Assembly: GCA_945910005.1 (NCBI GenBank) | Contig: OX246737.1 | Coordinates: 79,178,931-79,242,930 of the forward strand | DNA from: Isoperla grammatica | Lineage: Eukaryota > Arthropoda > Insecta > Plecoptera > Perlodidae | Length of the DNA stretch: 64,000 nucleotides | Direction of reading: 5' to 3' | The notes under the pieces: model-generated | What the model saw: only the letters and a program-made list of their open reading frames with translations | What the model was told of the DNA's origin: nothing | Database searches by the model: none | Shown here: piece after piece, positions 61,601 through 64,000 of the stretch | Layout of the letters: every line of letters starts with the position of its first letter | Numbering within the stretch: the stretch's first letter is position 1 | Program-made: the position numbers and the translations under genes

Positions 61601-64000
61601 AGTCTATCTACCACAAACTTCCAGTTTTAAGAGGAATCTTGCATACGGCCGGGATTCCTAAGGGTTTCAACCAAAGTTGACAAATCGTTGTTTTAGAGCG
61701 TTTCATGCTCCAATAAGCACAATTTGTCCATTTCGTCACATTTCGATAACTTCTATAGAAGTTACACCCTTAGTCGAAAAATAAGAATTATAGGTTGCAT
61801 TCTTCAAGAGTATAACGAAAATGCATAAATTGAGTTTTTTCGTCGTTTTTGGTTAAAATATGCATAAAAAATAGAAATTGGCTGATTTCAGTCTATCTAC
61901 CACAAACTTCCAGTTTTCAGAGGAATCTTGCATCCGGCTGGGATTCCTAAGGGTTTCAACCAAAGTTGACAAATCGTTGTTTTAGAGCGTTTCAGGCTCC
62001 AATAAGCACAATTTGTCCATTTCGTCACCTTTCGATAACTACTTTAGAAGTTACACCAACCGTTGAAAAATAATAATGTTAGAGTGCATTCTAAAAGAGT
62101 ATTATGAAAATGCATAAATTGAGTTTTTTTGGCGTTTTTGGTTAAAATATGCATAAAATATAGAAATTGGCTGATTTTAGTCTATCTACCACAAACTTCC
62201 AGTTTTAAGAGGAATCTTGCATACGGCTGGGATTCCTAAGGGTTTTAACCAAATTGCACAAATCGTTGTTTTAGAGCGTTTCAGGCTCCAATAAGGACAA
62301 TTTGTCCATTTCGTCACATTTCGATAACTTCTATAGAAGTTACACTCCGTTGAATAATAAGAATTATATTTTGCATTCTTCAAGAGTATTATGAAAATGC
62401 ATAAATTGAGTTTTTTGGTCGTTTTTGGTTAAAATATGGATAAAATATAGAAATTGGCTGATTTCAGTCTATCTACCACAAACTTCGAGTTTTAAGAGGA
62501 ATCTTGCATACAGCTGGGATTCCTAAGTGTTTCAACCAAAGTTAACAAATCGTGGTTTTAGAGCGTTTCAGGCTCCAATAAGCACAATTTGTCCATTTCG
62601 TCACATTTCGATATTTTCTATAGAAGTTACACCCTCCGTCGAAAAATAAGAGTTATAGGTTGCATTCTTCAAGAGTATAATGAAAATGCATAAATTGAGT
62701 TTTTTGGTCGTTTTTGGTTAAAATATGCATAAAATATAGAAATTGGCTGATTTTAGTCTATCTACCACAAACTTCCAGTTTTAAGAGGAATCTTGCATAC
62801 GGCTGGGATTCCTAAGGGTTTCAACCAAAATGCACAAATCGTTGTTTTAGAGCGTTTCAGGCTCCAATAAGCACAATTTGTCCATTTCGTCACATTTCGA
62901 TAACTTCTATAGAAGTTACACCCTCCGTTGAAAAATAAAAATTATAGGCTGCATTCTTCAAGAGTATAATGAAAATGCATAAATTGAGTTTTTTCGTCGT
63001 TTTTGGTTAAAATATGCATAAAATATAGAAATTGGCTGATTTCAGTCTATCTACCACAAACTTCCAGTTTTAAGAGGAATCTTGCATACGGCTGGGATTC
63101 CTAAGGGTTTCAACCAAAGTTGACAAATCGTTGTTTTAGAGCGTTTCAGGCTCCAATAAGCACAATTTGTCCATTTCGTCACCTTTCGATAACTACTTTA
63201 GAAGTTACACCAACCGTTGAAAAATAATAATGTTAGTGTGCATTCTAAAAGAGTATTATGAAAATGCATAAATTGAGTTTTTTTGGCGTTTTTGGTTAAA
63301 ATATGCATAAAATTTAGAAATTGGCTGATTTTAGTCTATCTACCACAAACTTCCAGTTTTAAGAGGAATCTTGCATACGGCTGGGATTCCTAAATGTTTC
63401 AACCAAATTGCACAAATCGTTGTTTTAGAGCGTTTCAGGCTCCAATAAGCACAATTTGTCCATTTCGTCACATTTCGATAACTACTTTAGAAGTTACACC
63501 CTCCGTCGAAAAATAAGAATTATAGGTTGCATTCTTCAAGAGTATAATGAAAATGCATAAATTGAGTTTTTTCGTCGTTTTTGGTTAAAATATGCATAAA
63601 AAATAGAAAATGGCTGATTTCAGTCTATCTACCACAAACTTCCAGTTTTAAGAGGAATCTTGCATACGGCCGGGATTCCTAAGGGTTTCAACCAAAGTTG
63701 ACAAATCGTTGTTTTAGAGCGTTTCAGGCTCCAATAAGCACAATTTGTCCATTTCGTCACATTTCGATAACTTCTATAGAAGTTACACCCTCCGTCGAAA
63801 AATAAGAATTATAGGTTGCATTCTTCAAGAGTATAATGAAAATGCATAAATTGAGTTTTTTCGTCGTTTTTGGTTAAAATATGCATAAAAAATAGAAATT
63901 GGCTGATTTTAGTCTATCTACCATAAACTTCCAGTTTTAAGAGGAATCTTGCATACGGCCGGGATTCCTAAGGGTTTCAACCAAAGTTGACAAATCGTTG
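55700..64000 (+). repeat. Array B duplication, 5489-bp offset then 4333-bp offset
   Basis: Variants at 56275 ('cccttagtcg'), 56429 ('ttttcagaggaatcttgcatcc') and 56697-56894 recur at about 61765, 61918 and 62186-62383, an offset of about 5489 bp (19 monomers). Beyond about 63.0 kb the offset becomes about 4333 bp (15 monomers), for example 'aaaatttagaaattgg' 58978/63311 and 'ccataaacttcc' 59590/63924. Four monomers were therefore lost, or gained, between the copies. Confidence 0.65.

Larger units (their letters stand above)
40198..64000. repeat. Satellite array B (about 82 tandem ~289-bp monomers)
   Basis: The monomer is the same as in array A and has the same orientation, but different variants dominate: 'ttttttcgtcg' instead of 'ttttttggtcg', 'ccgtcgaaaaataag', 'gagtttttttggcg', 'ctccgttgaataataag' and 'cataaaaaatagaaattgg'. 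The tandem runs from the gap to the window end with no insertion and no host gene. Recurrent 63-72 codon minus-strand frames (for example 41696-41893 and 43429-43626) lie in monomers of the 'ccgttgaataataag' type and similar, and are not considered genes. Confidence 0.96.

Noticed and set aside
1..64000. CRISPR array
   Set aside because: Units are about 289 bp with no short-repeat/unique-spacer structure and no cas genes; the variation between units is scattered substitutions.

Overview
The window is almost entirely satellite DNA. About 206 tandem monomers of roughly 289 bp, AT-rich and all in one orientation, fill the sequence apart from one inserted LTR retrotransposon (23489-27800) and one assembly gap (200 N, 39998-40197). 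There is no host gene, RNA gene or CRISPR array. Long higher-order satellite arrays together with a Ty3/gypsy element carrying a tRNA-Leu-type primer site point to a metazoan, most likely an invertebrate. The species cannot be read from this sequence, and no bacterial or plant signature is visible.

Layout. Array A (1-23488 and 27801-39997) mostly carries the variants 'ttttttggtcg' and 'ccgttgaaa'. It is organised as long higher-order repeats: a block of about 27 monomers (7.79 kb) starting at 5198, 12990 and 27993, and a companion block of 9-11 monomers starting at 2022, 20788 and 35791. Block starts are marked by a monomer preceded by 'gcataaaagag' instead of 'gcataaattgag'. The 12990 copy is a fusion that starts as the short block and switches to the long block near 14.14 kb. 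Array B (40198-64000) mostly carries 'ttttttcgtcg' and often 'ccgtcgaaa'. It has its own long-range periodicity (7780 bp, again about 27 monomers) overlaid by shorter duplications of 3450, 4333 and 5489 bp. The A/B junction lies in the gap.

The retrotransposon is on the minus strand: 196-bp LTRs that are identical, TG...CA ends, a 5-bp target duplication (attcc), an 18-nt primer-binding site matching the 3' end of tRNA-Leu, a purine-rich tract, and one uninterrupted reading frame for protease, reverse transcriptase, RNase H and integrase. Capsid and nucleocapsid (gag) are missing. The ATG of the pol frame is formed exactly across the LTR/primer-site junction. tRNA-Leu-like sequence continues past the normal 18 nt, with a substitution at the position that is methylated (m1A58) in tRNAs. 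One event, read-through copying of the primer tRNA followed by mis-priming, could explain both the extended primer site and the lost gag; this is inference.

I found no new multi-gene system. The observations most worth following are the gag-less, recently inserted element with its tRNA-derived leader, the nested higher-order architecture of the satellite, and two zones (about 7.4-9.5 kb and 38.6-40.0 kb) whose indel pattern suggests poor consensus quality.
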